Positions 1 through 6,656 of a DNA stretch of 7,954 nucleotides are shown piece by piece. The position numbers were made by a program, and so were the translations under genes. Each line of letters begins with the position of its first letter. The first letter of the stretch is position 1. This stretch comes from an uncultured Lachnospiraceae bacterium (GTDB lineage: Bacteria > Bacillota > Clostridia > Lachnospirales > Lachnospiraceae), in contig CACYEU010000190.1 of the NCBI GenBank assembly GCA_902773445.1, positions 1 to 7,954 of the forward strand, read 5' to 3'. The notes under the pieces are model-generated. The model was not told the DNA's origin and did not search any database. It saw only the letters and a list, made by a program, of their open reading frames with translations.

Positions 1-1230
1 GCGGTGACGCTCGGAAACCATGAAGTCGATTATGGGCTGACACATCTGCTTTTCATTGAAAAATGCGCCAATTTCCCGATCATCAACGCCAACATGTACC
101 TGAAACTCAACGGGACCCGGCTCTTCAACTCGCATATGGTCCTTGATGTCGGCGGAATCAGGATCCTGTTGATCGGGATCCTCACCGAGGACGTCCTGGC
201 AACGACAAAACAGGAAGAACTGATCGGCACGCTGGTCGATATTTATGACGCGGCCAGTGAGGTGAGAAAGATCACCGACGCCTACAAGACGAAAGACATC
301 GACCTGACGATCCTCCTGACGCATATCGGTTTTGAAAAGGATAAAGAGCTGGCCCGGGAACTGGATCCGGGCTGTGCCGTCGACATGATCATCGGCGGAC
401 ACAGTCACACATATCTGTCTGAACCCTGTGTCGTGGAAGGGATTCCAATCGTTCAGGCCGCGGTCGGCACCGCTCAGATCGGACGCTTTGATATCGTGTT
501 TGACGAGCGGAACCGATGCATCGACTCCTACACCTGGGAGCTGATCCCGATCAACGAAGAGCACTGCCCGCGCGACGAGGCGCTGGAAAAGATCATCGGT
601 CAGCTCAAAGAGGAGACAGATGCCAAATACGGCAGGATTCTGACCCGCTTCCCGCATGCTTACACGCATCCGCGCCGCAATATGGAGACTGAGCTCGGAG
701 ATCTGCTGGCAGACGGCATGAAAGAACAGCTCGGCGTCGACCTGGCGCTGATCGGCTCAGGCAGCATCCGCAAAGAATCGCTCGGGCCGATCGTCACACT
801 CAAAGATCTCATTGAAGTGTTCCCGTACGAGGATTCGATGGTCGGAGTCAGCCTGACCGGCGCTCAGATCAAAAAATTCATAAAGCATTGGCTGAGGGAT
901 GAGGCGTTTGATGAAAACGCCCACTGCGAATGGTTCCAGCTTTCGCGCGGCTTTTTCTGCGAATATGACCGCGTCGCACGCGAGATCCTGCGGCTTACGA
1001 TCAACGGCGCTGACGTTCGGGACGACGAACTCTATCAGACCGCGGTCGAGAGTTATCACTATATCTGCATCGAAGACTCTCTCGGGCTGACTACAGAAGA
1101 AGTCGAGCAGAACGGCGGGCCGACAGAACTGGCGACCGATGTGCTGAATGTTCTTGATGAATTCTTATCGAAGCGCGATTTTATCAAGCTGGACGCAGAA
1201 CCGCGGCTGCTCATCCGCGATTCTAAATAG
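1..1230 (+). CDS. Metallophosphatase/5'-nucleotidase family protein, 5' end cut off by the window
   Basis: A calcineurin-like metallophosphatase joined to a 5'-nucleotidase C-terminal domain; the family hydrolyses nucleotide monophosphates or related phosphoesters using two metal ions. The reading frame is open from base 1, and no start is assigned because the first visible residues already lie inside the catalytic domain. Numbering from base 1, the metal-site motifs are GNHE (residues 5-8), LLTH (His108) and GGHSH (132-136). The upstream DxH and GD motifs must lie before the window. The C-terminal domain spans about 213-385 and contains NMETELGDLLAD, the SGSIR motif (about 252-257) and EVFPYED, which match its usual conserved blocks. 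The substrate-pocket stretch reads FQLSRGFF, where relatives usually have a Q-x-S-G pattern. The 409 visible residues plus a missing N-terminus fit the usual 450-500 residues. Whether it is cytosolic or secreted cannot be told without the N-terminus; no C-terminal anchor is seen. It converges on the next gene with 12 bases between stop codons. Exact substrate unknown. Confidence 0.93.
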   Translation, partial: AVTLGNHEVDYGLTHLLFIEKCANFPIINANMYLKLNGTRLFNSHMVLDVGGIRILLIGILTEDVLATTKQEELIGTLVDIYDAASEVRKITDAYKTKDIDLTILLTHIGFEKDKELARELDPGCAVDMIIGGHSHTYLSEPCVVEGIPIVQAAVGTAQIGRFDIVFDERNRCIDSYTWELIPINEEHCPRDEALEKIIGQLKEETDAKYGRILTRFPHAYTHPRRNMETELGDLLADGMKEQLGVDLALIGSGSIRKESLGPIVTLKDLIEVFPYEDSMVGVSLTGAQIKKFIKHWLRDEAFDENAHCEWFQLSRGFFCEYDRVAREILRLTINGADVRDDELYQTAVESYHYICIEDSLGLTTEEVEQNGGPTELATDVLNVLDEFLSKRDFIKLDAEPRLLIRDSK

Positions 1231-1242
1231 GCGGCAGCAGGA

Positions 1243-1968
1243 TCATTTTTCCCTGCGCTTCTGCGCATACTGTTCCAATGACTCCCGGAGGGTCAAGCCG
1301 CTCTTGAAGGGATACAGGAAGCGCGCCCTTTCCCGGCGCTCTTCGCGCTGTCTGGCGACGGCTGCCTTGAATTCTTCGTAATGGATCTTGATCTCTTTCT
1401 CCTCCGCAAACGCGCGCATTTTTGTGATCAGCCGGAATGAGTGGAAGACATCCACGCCGAACACGCCGAAGAATGCGCCGATAAAGAACGAGAAAGTCAG
1501 ATGCTGGGACAGCCAGATGATCCCGTCAAGCACATAGGGATTGATGATAAAATAGTATGCACATCCCAGAAGACCCCAGAACAGCGAGAACTTCGGGCAG
1601 ACAAGGCCCTTAAAGTTCATCTTTTCTCCGGAGTAATCCCACAGACGTACATTAAAGAAGTGTACAAAGATATATCCTGCGACCAATTCGATCAGAGTCA
1701 TGACCAGCGTCATGATCAGAAGGATCAGGATCGTATTGACAATATTGTTTCCGCTGATCGGATGTCCCATGATCAGCCCGGAGATCAGATACATCAGGCA
1801 CAGTCCGAAACCGTAGATCGGAAGCCACGGTCCGGTCAGAAATCCCGGGTTGATCCATTTGCGGTCAGGATTGTTCTTCGAGAAGTATCGCCGGTAGAAC
1901 AGTTCGATACACCACCCCACGATACAGCCGATAAAGAACAGAAACGCAAGAATCAGCAGATAGTTCAT
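1243..1968 (-). CDS. Putative ABC-transporter CmpB-family membrane protein (multi-spanning)
   Basis: A 241-residue integral membrane protein matching the family annotated as putative ABC-transporter type IV / CmpB, common in Clostridia and of unproven function. Hydrophobic segments lie at about 4-24, 47-67, 77-104, 127-146 and 152-180. Family hallmarks are visible: GW-x2-E near residues 18-22, a GFLTGPWLPIYGFG block at 42-55, Glu94 in a membrane helix, and WDYS (110-113) followed by Asn118 and Gly121. The last 55 or so residues form a Lys/Arg/Glu-rich tail, probably cytosolic and helical. The start at 1968 is supported by two tandem AGGAG sequences (1974-1978 and 1979-1983), the nearer one 5 bases from ATG. 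It is the second gene of a leftward unit after the small lipoprotein. No ATP-binding subunit is present nearby, so the transporter label should be treated as a family name rather than a function. Confidence 0.85.
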   Translation of the reverse strand: MNYLLILAFLFFIGCIVGWCIELFYRRYFSKNNPDRKWINPGFLTGPWLPIYGFGLCLMYLISGLIMGHPISGNNIVNTILILLIMTLVMTLIELVAGYIFVHFFNVRLWDYSGEKMNFKGLVCPKFSLFWGLLGCAYYFIINPYVLDGIIWLSQHLTFSFFIGAFFGVFGVDVFHSFRLITKMRAFAEEKEIKIHYEEFKAAVARQREERRERARFLYPFKSGLTLRESLEQYAQKRREK

Positions 1969-1986
1969 AATGACTCCTCTCCTGTC

Positions 1987-2337
1987 TTACTGCTTTTCAA
2001 AAATAATATAGACGCCGATCACTTTTGTCTTGATGTTGTCGCCGTCGTCGACAAATGTCAACTTGGTGTCTCCCTTTGTCTTGAAGCCCTTGTCTGTCGG
2101 CTTCCATGTAATATTCTGCGGGCCGTCATCGCCGTCAAAATGACCGGTGCCGTCACCGTTAAGGGTCATGATCCATTCGGTCTCGAGATCCTCCGACTCA
2201 TCCTGGATCGCCAGCGTTGAAGCCTTCCACGTTCCGACATATTTGCTGTCAGACAGATCCTCGCTGCCGCATCCGAACAAAGCGATGCTGCAGACTGTCA
2301 GAATGACACATAAAAGCAAGCCGATAGCCTTTTTCAT
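1987..2337 (-). CDS. Small predicted lipoprotein with lipocalin-like beta fold
   Basis: A 116-residue secreted protein, predicted to be lipid-anchored on the outer face of the membrane. The N-terminus begins MKKAIGLLLC, continues as a hydrophobic stretch and ends in a lipobox LFGC with Cys23 as the expected lipidated residue. The mature part has a YVGTW motif (33-37), LNGDGTG (59-65) and ITWK (76-79). This alternating pattern resembles small lipocalin-like or copper-resistance-like beta-barrels that start with G-T-W, but no precise family is claimed. The frame extends upstream to a start at 2385. The start at 2337 is preferred because it gives a clean signal peptide and lies 5 bases from GGGGGTG (2343-2349), which pairs with the anti-Shine-Dalgarno with one G-U wobble. 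Only 17 bases separate its stop from the next start, so it is co-transcribed with the CmpB-like protein. Ligand unknown. Confidence 0.85.
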   Translation of the reverse strand: MKKAIGLLLCVILTVCSIALFGCGSEDLSDSKYVGTWKASTLAIQDESEDLETEWIMTLNGDGTGHFDGDDGPQNITWKPTDKGFKTKGDTKLTFVDDGDNIKTKVIGVYIIFEKQ

Positions 2338-2399
2338 TTCGACACCCCCATGATGAAAAACAACGATTCGCAGTGATCTGATCAAAATATACTGTGTTA

Positions 2400-2428
2400 A
2401 TTATATTTCTTAGTCATAATCAAGGCAA
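2400..2428 (-). promoter_or_regulatory. Sigma-A-type promoter of the lipoprotein/CmpB-like unit
   Basis: Read on the minus strand, a -35 box TTGCCT (2428-2423) is followed by exactly 17 bases and a perfect -10 box TATAAT (2405-2400). Transcription would start near 2393, giving a leader of about 55 bases before the lipoprotein ATG at 2337. The start at 2385 would leave almost no leader, which also favours 2337. Assigned from sequence match only. Confidence 0.75.
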
Positions 2429-2461
2429 GAACCGAAATTTAACCGTTGTGGTGAATGATTT

Positions 2462-2488
2462 TTGACAGTTGGTCAGTTATAGTAATAT
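2462..2488 (+). promoter_or_regulatory. Probable promoter of the large surface-protein operon
   Basis: A perfect -35 hexamer TTGACA lies at 2462-2467. The best -10 candidate is TAATAT at 2483-2488, with a spacer of 15 bases, which is short; TATTGA at 2486-2491 would give 18 bases but matches less well. The surrounding stretch is AT-rich. Transcription would begin around 2495, leaving a leader of roughly 65 bases that contains the inverted repeat at 2514-2536. The weak -10 or short spacing could mean dependence on an activator, which is inference. Confidence 0.55.
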
Positions 2489-2513
2489 TGAGTGGAAAGC
2501 TCTTATTACAGGC

Positions 2514-2536
2514 ATTTGCCCGCACAGCAGGCAAAT
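2514..2536 (+). repeat. Inverted repeat / hairpin in the leader of the surface-protein operon
   Basis: The 7-base arms ATTTGCC (2514-2520) and GGCAAAT (2530-2536) are perfect inverted copies. Two further inner pairs (2522-2523 with 2527-2528) can form across a single C/A mismatch, leaving a 3-base loop. It sits between the predicted transcription start and the ribosome binding site, ending 25 bases before the ATG. There is no T-run after it, so it is not a simple terminator. It could be a repressor operator or an RNA structure affecting stability or translation. Confidence 0.55.
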
Positions 2537-2545
2537 CAACAAACC

Positions 2546-2552
2546 AGAGAGG
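2546..2552 (+). promoter_or_regulatory. Ribosome binding site of the large surface-protein gene
   Basis: AGAGAGG lies 9 bases before the ATG at 2562. This fixes the start, which also begins a textbook signal peptide. Confidence 0.75.
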
Positions 2553-2561
2553 TAAGATTAG

Positions 2562-5500
2562 ATGAACAGATCTTTCATTAAAAAATGTCTGAGTTTCATC
2601 ACGATCATTATTCTTATTGCGGCCATGGCGTTACCGGCATGTCCCGCCGGTGTCGTCTACGCCGAAGAAGAGCCGGCTGTCACTGAAGAAACAACCGCTG
2701 AAGAGACCACCGCTGAAGAGTCCGTCGACGAAGATGATGACGGGACCGTCTACGAGGGCGAGGGCGAAGAGACCGAGGAGCCCGAAAAGGACGAGGAGGA
2801 AGACGAGGACTCTGCGTCCAAAGAAGAGGGAGCAGACGAAGAAGCCGCTGAAGAAACAGAACAAAAAGCGGACTATTTGGATTTTACCTCATTCGGAGAA
2901 GAGGAAGCATTTGCAATTGTTCCCGTCTGCGCGGGAAGCAGCTCTGTCGATCTTGTGGAAAGCAGCGGCAGAATCACATCTCATAAATCCCACAGAGGCA
3001 TCAATCAGGCCTGGACGATCCACAAATATCAGGATTGCTACTATTTTGAAAGCATGGCAAGCGGAAAAAAAGTCATTCAGGGGACAGACATCTCCCACGG
3101 AAGTCCGACAGAAGCCAAGACAAAATTCAGCGAATCTGACAAGCAGCTCTTCAAGCTGGAGGAGGCCGGAGACGGGTCCTATTTCATTCATTCCAAGATC
3201 AACGAAAAACTGGTATTGGACGTCGAAGGAGGCAGCGCGGAAAACGCCACGACGATTCAGCTTTTTACGCTGAATCGATCAAACGCTCAGCGCTTCCGCT
3301 TTGTGCATCTGTCGACAGTCGAAGAAATGTCTGACTGGGGCGCTTCCCGTCAGGACTGCTTTGCGACAGACTACGATGTCTGGGACGGCGGAACTGACAC
3401 AAGCTGGTATTATGCCAATACAACTGCCGCCGTCTATAAAATCGATTCCGCACGAGCTCTGGCAGGTCTTGCTCAGCTTGTCCGCGAAGGAGTAAGCAAT
3501 TTCTCACGCCAAACGATCCAGCTGACAAGGGATATCAATCTCGGCGGTTTGGAGTGGCGCCGGATCGGCAGCAAAGACAAGGTATTTAAAGGCAGTTTTA
3601 ACGGATTAGGGCACGCGATCACCGGGCTGTCGATCACGACGACCAGCGATGAGGACGGCTTCTTCGGTATGGTGGAGGGCGGCGTGATCGGCAACTTTGC
3701 AATCAAGGGCTCTGTCTCAGGCGACTGGAATACCGGCGGTGTGATCGGCAACATGTCCAGAGGGCATGTGGTCAATGTTTACAGTGAAGTATCGATCACA
3801 AGAGCGACCGATGACAACTGCGGCGGCATCTGCGGAAGACTCGGATATGCCGCCTGCGTGGATCACTGCACGCAGAACGCGCGCGTCAATTCCGGCGACA
3901 AGGATCCTGACCGGGGCGGGATCGCCGGATATCAGACCGGTCTCATTCGCTATTGTGTCAATCTGCAGTCGATCGACTGCGACTGGAACTTTGTCGGCGG
4001 CATCTCCGGCGAGTGCAGCAGCGGCAAGATCGAATACTGCCGCAATGAAGGGCAGGTCTCCGGCGGCGATTACACGCAGTGGGCCGGCGGCATCTGCGGA
4101 AAATCGAGCGGCAACGCGGTGATCTTTGGCTGCTATAACAGCGGAAAGATCTTCAGTAAAGACGACGATGATATCGGCGGTATTCTGGGTGAGCGTTGTG
4201 ATGACAGCGTGGTTTTGTGCTGCATCAACACCGGTCGAGTCTATGGCGATGACCGGATCGGCGGCATCGTAGGTAATGGCTATTGCCGATCCTGTTTTAA
4301 CGCCGGCCATGTTTCCGGCGATGATGATGTCGGCGCGATCTCAGGCAAAACCTCAACCAATCTTGATGGATGCCGGGCATTATCGTGGACGGCAAAGAGA
4401 TGCTGCGGCAATGACGGCGACGGCAAGGGAGCCGCCTGGGTACAGGCAGGCAAGGTTTCGAGCGGCGCCGCATGCTATGAACTGAACCGGGAGGAAAACG
4501 GTATCAAGCTTGAATCTTACGGCTACGGAAAAGGTCTGGATATCATGCATGACAAGACGGTCTTCTATCAGAATATCGGCGGAGATCCGATGCCGGCTTT
4601 CACCGGACAGAAAGTCACCAAATCCGGCAGCAGCTATGTCAACAAAGACAAAGAAGTAAGAATCGAGTATAAAAAAGGTTACGGCAAAGTCACCGGCGGC
4701 GGAAAATACTCATCCGGGAAAGTTGTGCTGAAAGCCGAGCCGACGAAGGGATGCCTGTTCGATCATTTCGAAGTAACGAATCCGAAGATAGTAAACAAGT
4801 CGATGAGCGAAGGCGAGCATCCGTATCCGTCGAGCGAAGTCCAAACCTATAAAGAAAATGAGATCACCCTGACCGAAGATATCGACAGATCGTACGCTGT
4901 CAAAGCCGTCTTTACGGTCTATGACGAAATTCCTCCCGAACTCAGACAGAAAGTAAAGATCGAACTGGAGTGCACAAATGATGCGGACGGATGGAACAGT
5001 TCAACGATCCCGGTCTATCTGATCGATTCGGGCGAAGAACGCCATTTGTGGGAAGTCAACAAAAGCGATATCGACGGCAAGGGAGAGAAAGCTACACACA
5101 CATTTGATATTGGCGGAGCCAGCCCTGTCTCGCTTGAAGCGTGGCCGGATTTTGGCGGCGGCGTCACGTTCCGGGATTATGAACTGAAGGCCAGACTGTG
5201 GGTGAACGATTCCGGCAAGGCGATCGAGAGTAAAAAGGTCAAGATCCGTTCGTGGCCGTTCATCTCTTCTAAGTACGGCAACGACTATATGGATATCAAA
5301 TTCGGCAATCAGGGCAACGCAAGCGTCGGTACTTATGATGCCGACGGCAGCCTGAATGTCAAGGGCACCTACGACACCTGCACGGCCGCGTGGGAGGCAG
5401 CCGCGAAGATCGGAAATGAAGCCGTGATCAGACTGGACAGCATCTGGCTGACAAGCGATCGTCTGATCCTGGCCGACAACAGAACTGTCACACTGGATCT

Positions 5501-6656
5501 GAACGGCAATCAGCTGATCCGTTCGATCAAGAAGACATCTAAAAACGGAGAAGTCATCGAAGTCAACAAGGGAAGCACGTTAAATGTCGTCGACAGCAAT
5601 CCGACCAAGAAGTCTTGCTCAGCGTTTGCGGGCGGCAGCATTCAGGGCGGACGCAGCTCAAACGGAGCCGGCATTCTCCATGTCAAAGGGACCCTTAACA
5701 TGACTGGCGGCGCGATCTACAACGGCGGCACGACTGATGTCGGCGGCGGCATTCAGTGCAGAGGCGGCACAGTCACGCTGAACAAGACACTGATCGCCAA
5801 CTGCTGGGCCAACAAGGGCAGCAACAAAGGCGGTTCCATTGCCGTTCGTGACGGCGGCAAGGTTACGATGACCGGCTGTACGATCCGCGCCGGCAAGGCA
5901 GGATCACAGGGCGGTGCGATCCATATGAGCTCGAGCAAATCAAACGTGGAACTGAAAGACTGCAAGATCGTCGGCTGCCGGGCGAACGGTGATGACGGCG
6001 GCGGGATCTATCAGGAAACCGGAACGCTCCGCTGTGAAAATGTGACGTTTGACAGCAACACGGCAAAGGACAAGGGCGGCGCGTTCCACAAGAACACAAA
6101 GGATCAGGTATGGCTGCTTGGCTGTACATTTACCGGCAACAGCGCCGAAGGCGATGACGGCGGAGCGATCTATCTGGATGACAATTATCTGTATATGCGC
6201 AGCTGCACACTGAAAGGCAATTCGGCCAAAGACAAGGGCGGGGCGATCTATCTGAACGATTCCGGATCGATCGATCTGAGCGGCGTGATGGTCATCAAGG
6301 ATAACAGCGGCACGGGGTCCCATGATAATCTGGTCCTCGAGAAGGGCGCGACCTTCTATGATCAGGGACTGGAGCCCGGCTCGGAGGTCCATCTGCGCAG
6401 CGGTTCGAACGGTGAGGTCAGAATGGCCAACAAGAAATACGATATTACCGATTATCAGGTGAAGAATTTCCTGGTCAGCGATTATGAAGGCGGTCTGATG
6501 CTTAAGAATGTCAAAACCGTGAACACTTCGCTGATGGCTTCGGCGATGTCGCCCGGCAGGATCGCATTGATGATCGGGTGTATTCTGATTGCGATCGGAG
6601 GAGCAATCATGTTTATCACCGGATACAGAAGACAGAAAGGAGGGCGCGCGTCATGA
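2562..6656 (+). CDS. Large mosaic cell-surface protein: ricin-type lectin, GLUG beta-helix, Pmp-like beta-helix, C-terminal membrane anchor
   Basis: A 1364-residue secreted, membrane-anchored protein. Layout: signal peptide 1-34 (cleavage after VYA); Glu/Asp-rich stalk about 35-102; ricin-type beta-trefoil about 107-248 with three Q-x-aromatic motifs (Q149-W151, Q195-F197, Q243-F245) spaced 46-48 residues; a lead-in typical of GLUG proteins from about 299; GLUG-like GGI-x-G turns 363-605; a closing motif FYQNIGGDPMPAF near 668-680; a bacterial beta-repeat (G-G-G-x-Y-x-S-G) about 699-788; an unassigned beta-rich part about 789-930; a second beta-helix with GGAI/GGGI turns 1023-1257; and a transmembrane helix about 1333-1353 followed by YRRQKGG. 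No LPXTG motif is seen, so it is held by the membrane rather than by sortase. No enzyme active site is recognised. By family knowledge such modules bind glycans or act as adhesins; that role here is inferred. Cys27 within LPAC could mimic a lipobox but Pro before Ala argues against it. It is translationally coupled to the next gene. Confidence 0.9.
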   Translation: MNRSFIKKCLSFITIIILIAAMALPACPAGVVYAEEEPAVTEETTAEETTAEESVDEDDDGTVYEGEGEETEEPEKDEEEDEDSASKEEGADEEAAEETEQKADYLDFTSFGEEEAFAIVPVCAGSSSVDLVESSGRITSHKSHRGINQAWTIHKYQDCYYFESMASGKKVIQGTDISHGSPTEAKTKFSESDKQLFKLEEAGDGSYFIHSKINEKLVLDVEGGSAENATTIQLFTLNRSNAQRFRFVHLSTVEEMSDWGASRQDCFATDYDVWDGGTDTSWYYANTTAAVYKIDSARALAGLAQLVREGVSNFSRQTIQLTRDINLGGLEWRRIGSKDKVFKGSFNGLGHAITGLSITTTSDEDGFFGMVEGGVIGNFAIKGSVSGDWNTGGVIGNMSRGHVVNVYSEVSITRATDDNCGGICGRLGYAACVDHCTQNARVNSGDKDPDRGGIAGYQTGLIRYCVNLQSIDCDWNFVGGISGECSSGKIEYCRNEGQVSGGDYTQWAGGICGKSSGNAVIFGCYNSGKIFSKDDDDIGGILGERCDDSVVLCCINTGRVYGDDRIGGIVGNGYCRSCFNAGHVSGDDDVGAISGKTSTNLDGCRALSWTAKRCCGNDGDGKGAAWVQAGKVSSGAACYELNREENGIKLESYGYGKGLDIMHDKTVFYQNIGGDPMPAFTGQKVTKSGSSYVNKDKEVRIEYKKGYGKVTGGGKYSSGKVVLKAEPTKGCLFDHFEVTNPKIVNKSMSEGEHPYPSSEVQTYKENEITLTEDIDRSYAVKAVFTVYDEIPPELRQKVKIELECTNDADGWNSSTIPVYLIDSGEERHLWEVNKSDIDGKGEKATHTFDIGGASPVSLEAWPDFGGGVTFRDYELKARLWVNDSGKAIESKKVKIRSWPFISSKYGNDYMDIKFGNQGNASVGTYDADGSLNVKGTYDTCTAAWEAAAKIGNEAVIRLDSIWLTSDRLILADNRTVTLDLNGNQLIRSIKKTSKNGEVIEVNKGSTLNVVDSNPTKKSCSAFAGGSIQGGRSSNGAGILHVKGTLNMTGGAIYNGGTTDVGGGIQCRGGTVTLNKTLIANCWANKGSNKGGSIAVRDGGKVTMTGCTIRAGKAGSQGGAIHMSSSKSNVELKDCKIVGCRANGDDGGGIYQETGTLRCENVTFDSNTAKDKGGAFHKNTKDQVWLLGCTFTGNSAEGDDGGAIYLDDNYLYMRSCTLKGNSAKDKGGAIYLNDSGSIDLSGVMVIKDNSGTGSHDNLVLEKGATFYDQGLEPGSEVHLRSGSNGEVRMANKKYDITDYQVKNFLVSDYEGGLMLKNVKTVNTSLMASAMSPGRIALMIGCILIAIGGAIMFITGYRRQKGGRAS
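2691..2720 (+). repeat. Tandem 15-base repeat in the acidic stalk
   Basis: Two adjacent copies, 2691-2705 and 2706-2720, differ by one base (ACAACCGCTGAAGAG, then ACCACCGCTGAAGAG). Each encodes Thr-Thr-Ala-Glu-Glu, and a partial Thr-Glu-Glu copy lies just before. Because the unit length is a multiple of three, copy-number change would lengthen or shorten the stalk without a frameshift. Confidence 0.8.
3648..4376 (+). repeat. GLUG-type beta-helix repeat region (about nine turns)
   Basis: Within the surface protein, residues 363-605 contain a recurring GG[IV]-x-G signature every 24-31 residues: GGVIG (373-377), GGVIG, GGICG, GGIAG, GGISG, GGICG, GGILG, GGIVG and a final degenerate GAISG (591-595). 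Most turns continue into a C-x-N-x-G-x-V-like strand, so a cysteine recurs at the same position (CTQN, CVNL, CRNE, CYNS, CINT, CFNA). Turn ends are Asp-rich. The repeats are diverged at DNA level, so they look old rather than recently duplicated. Confidence 0.8.
5628..6332 (+). repeat. Pmp-like GGAI beta-helix repeat region (about nine turns)
   Basis: Residues 1023-1257 of the surface protein carry repeating G[AG][AGS][IF] turns (GAGI, GGAI, GGGI, GGSI, GGAI, GGGI, GGAF, GGAI, GGAI). The last turns are paired with F/L-x-x-N strands such as VTFDSN, CTFTGN and CTLKGN. This is the GGAI/FxxN pattern known from chlamydial polymorphic membrane proteins and other right-handed beta-helix surface proteins. 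Units in the last third share the stretch NSAKDKGGAIYL or close variants, suggesting more recent duplication there than in the GLUG part. Confidence 0.8.
6636..6644 (+). promoter_or_regulatory. Strong ribosome binding site inside the end of the surface-protein gene
   Basis: AAAGGAGGG lies 8 bases before the ATG at 6653 and inside the coding end of the upstream gene, where it encodes part of the RRQKGG tail. It sets the start of the next gene and, with the ATGA overlap, indicates coupled translation. Confidence 0.85.

Noticed and set aside
1231..1267. Possible bidirectional terminator between the converging genes (GCAGGA/TCCCTGC and TGCGC-TTCT-GCGCA)
   Set aside because: The first stem needs a bulge, the second has only 5 pairs, and neither is followed by a T-run on the strand where it would act.
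1441..2220. Plus-strand open frame of 259 codons opposite the CmpB-like and lipoprotein genes
   Set aside because: Its product is a composition-driven, hydrophilic Asp/Gln/His-rich chain with no domain, and it lies antisense to two well-supported genes with signal peptide, motifs and ribosome binding sites.
2374..2384. Short palindrome TGAT-CTG-ATCA in the lipoprotein leader
   Set aside because: Arms of only 4 bases in a window rich in GATC; expected by chance.
2338..2385. Longer N-terminus for the small lipoprotein starting at 2385
   Set aside because: It would place 16 extra residues before the signal peptide and start only a few bases after the predicted transcription start; the start at 2337 has a ribosome binding site at the right distance.
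2631..2645. Lipobox-like LPAC around Cys27 of the large surface protein
   Set aside because: Pro at the -2 position is atypical, a good VYA cleavage site follows at residue 34, and the protein already has a C-terminal membrane anchor.
2617..3273. Plus-strand open frame of 218 codons overlapping the start of the surface protein
   Set aside because: It is Lys/Arg/Pro-rich because it reads the Glu-rich stalk in another frame, with no ribosome binding site or recognisable domain.
3717..4310. Minus-strand open frame of 197 codons inside the GLUG region
   Set aside because: It is an Ala/Asp/Ile-rich mirror of the repeat-coding strand; the absence of stops follows from the biased repeat codons.
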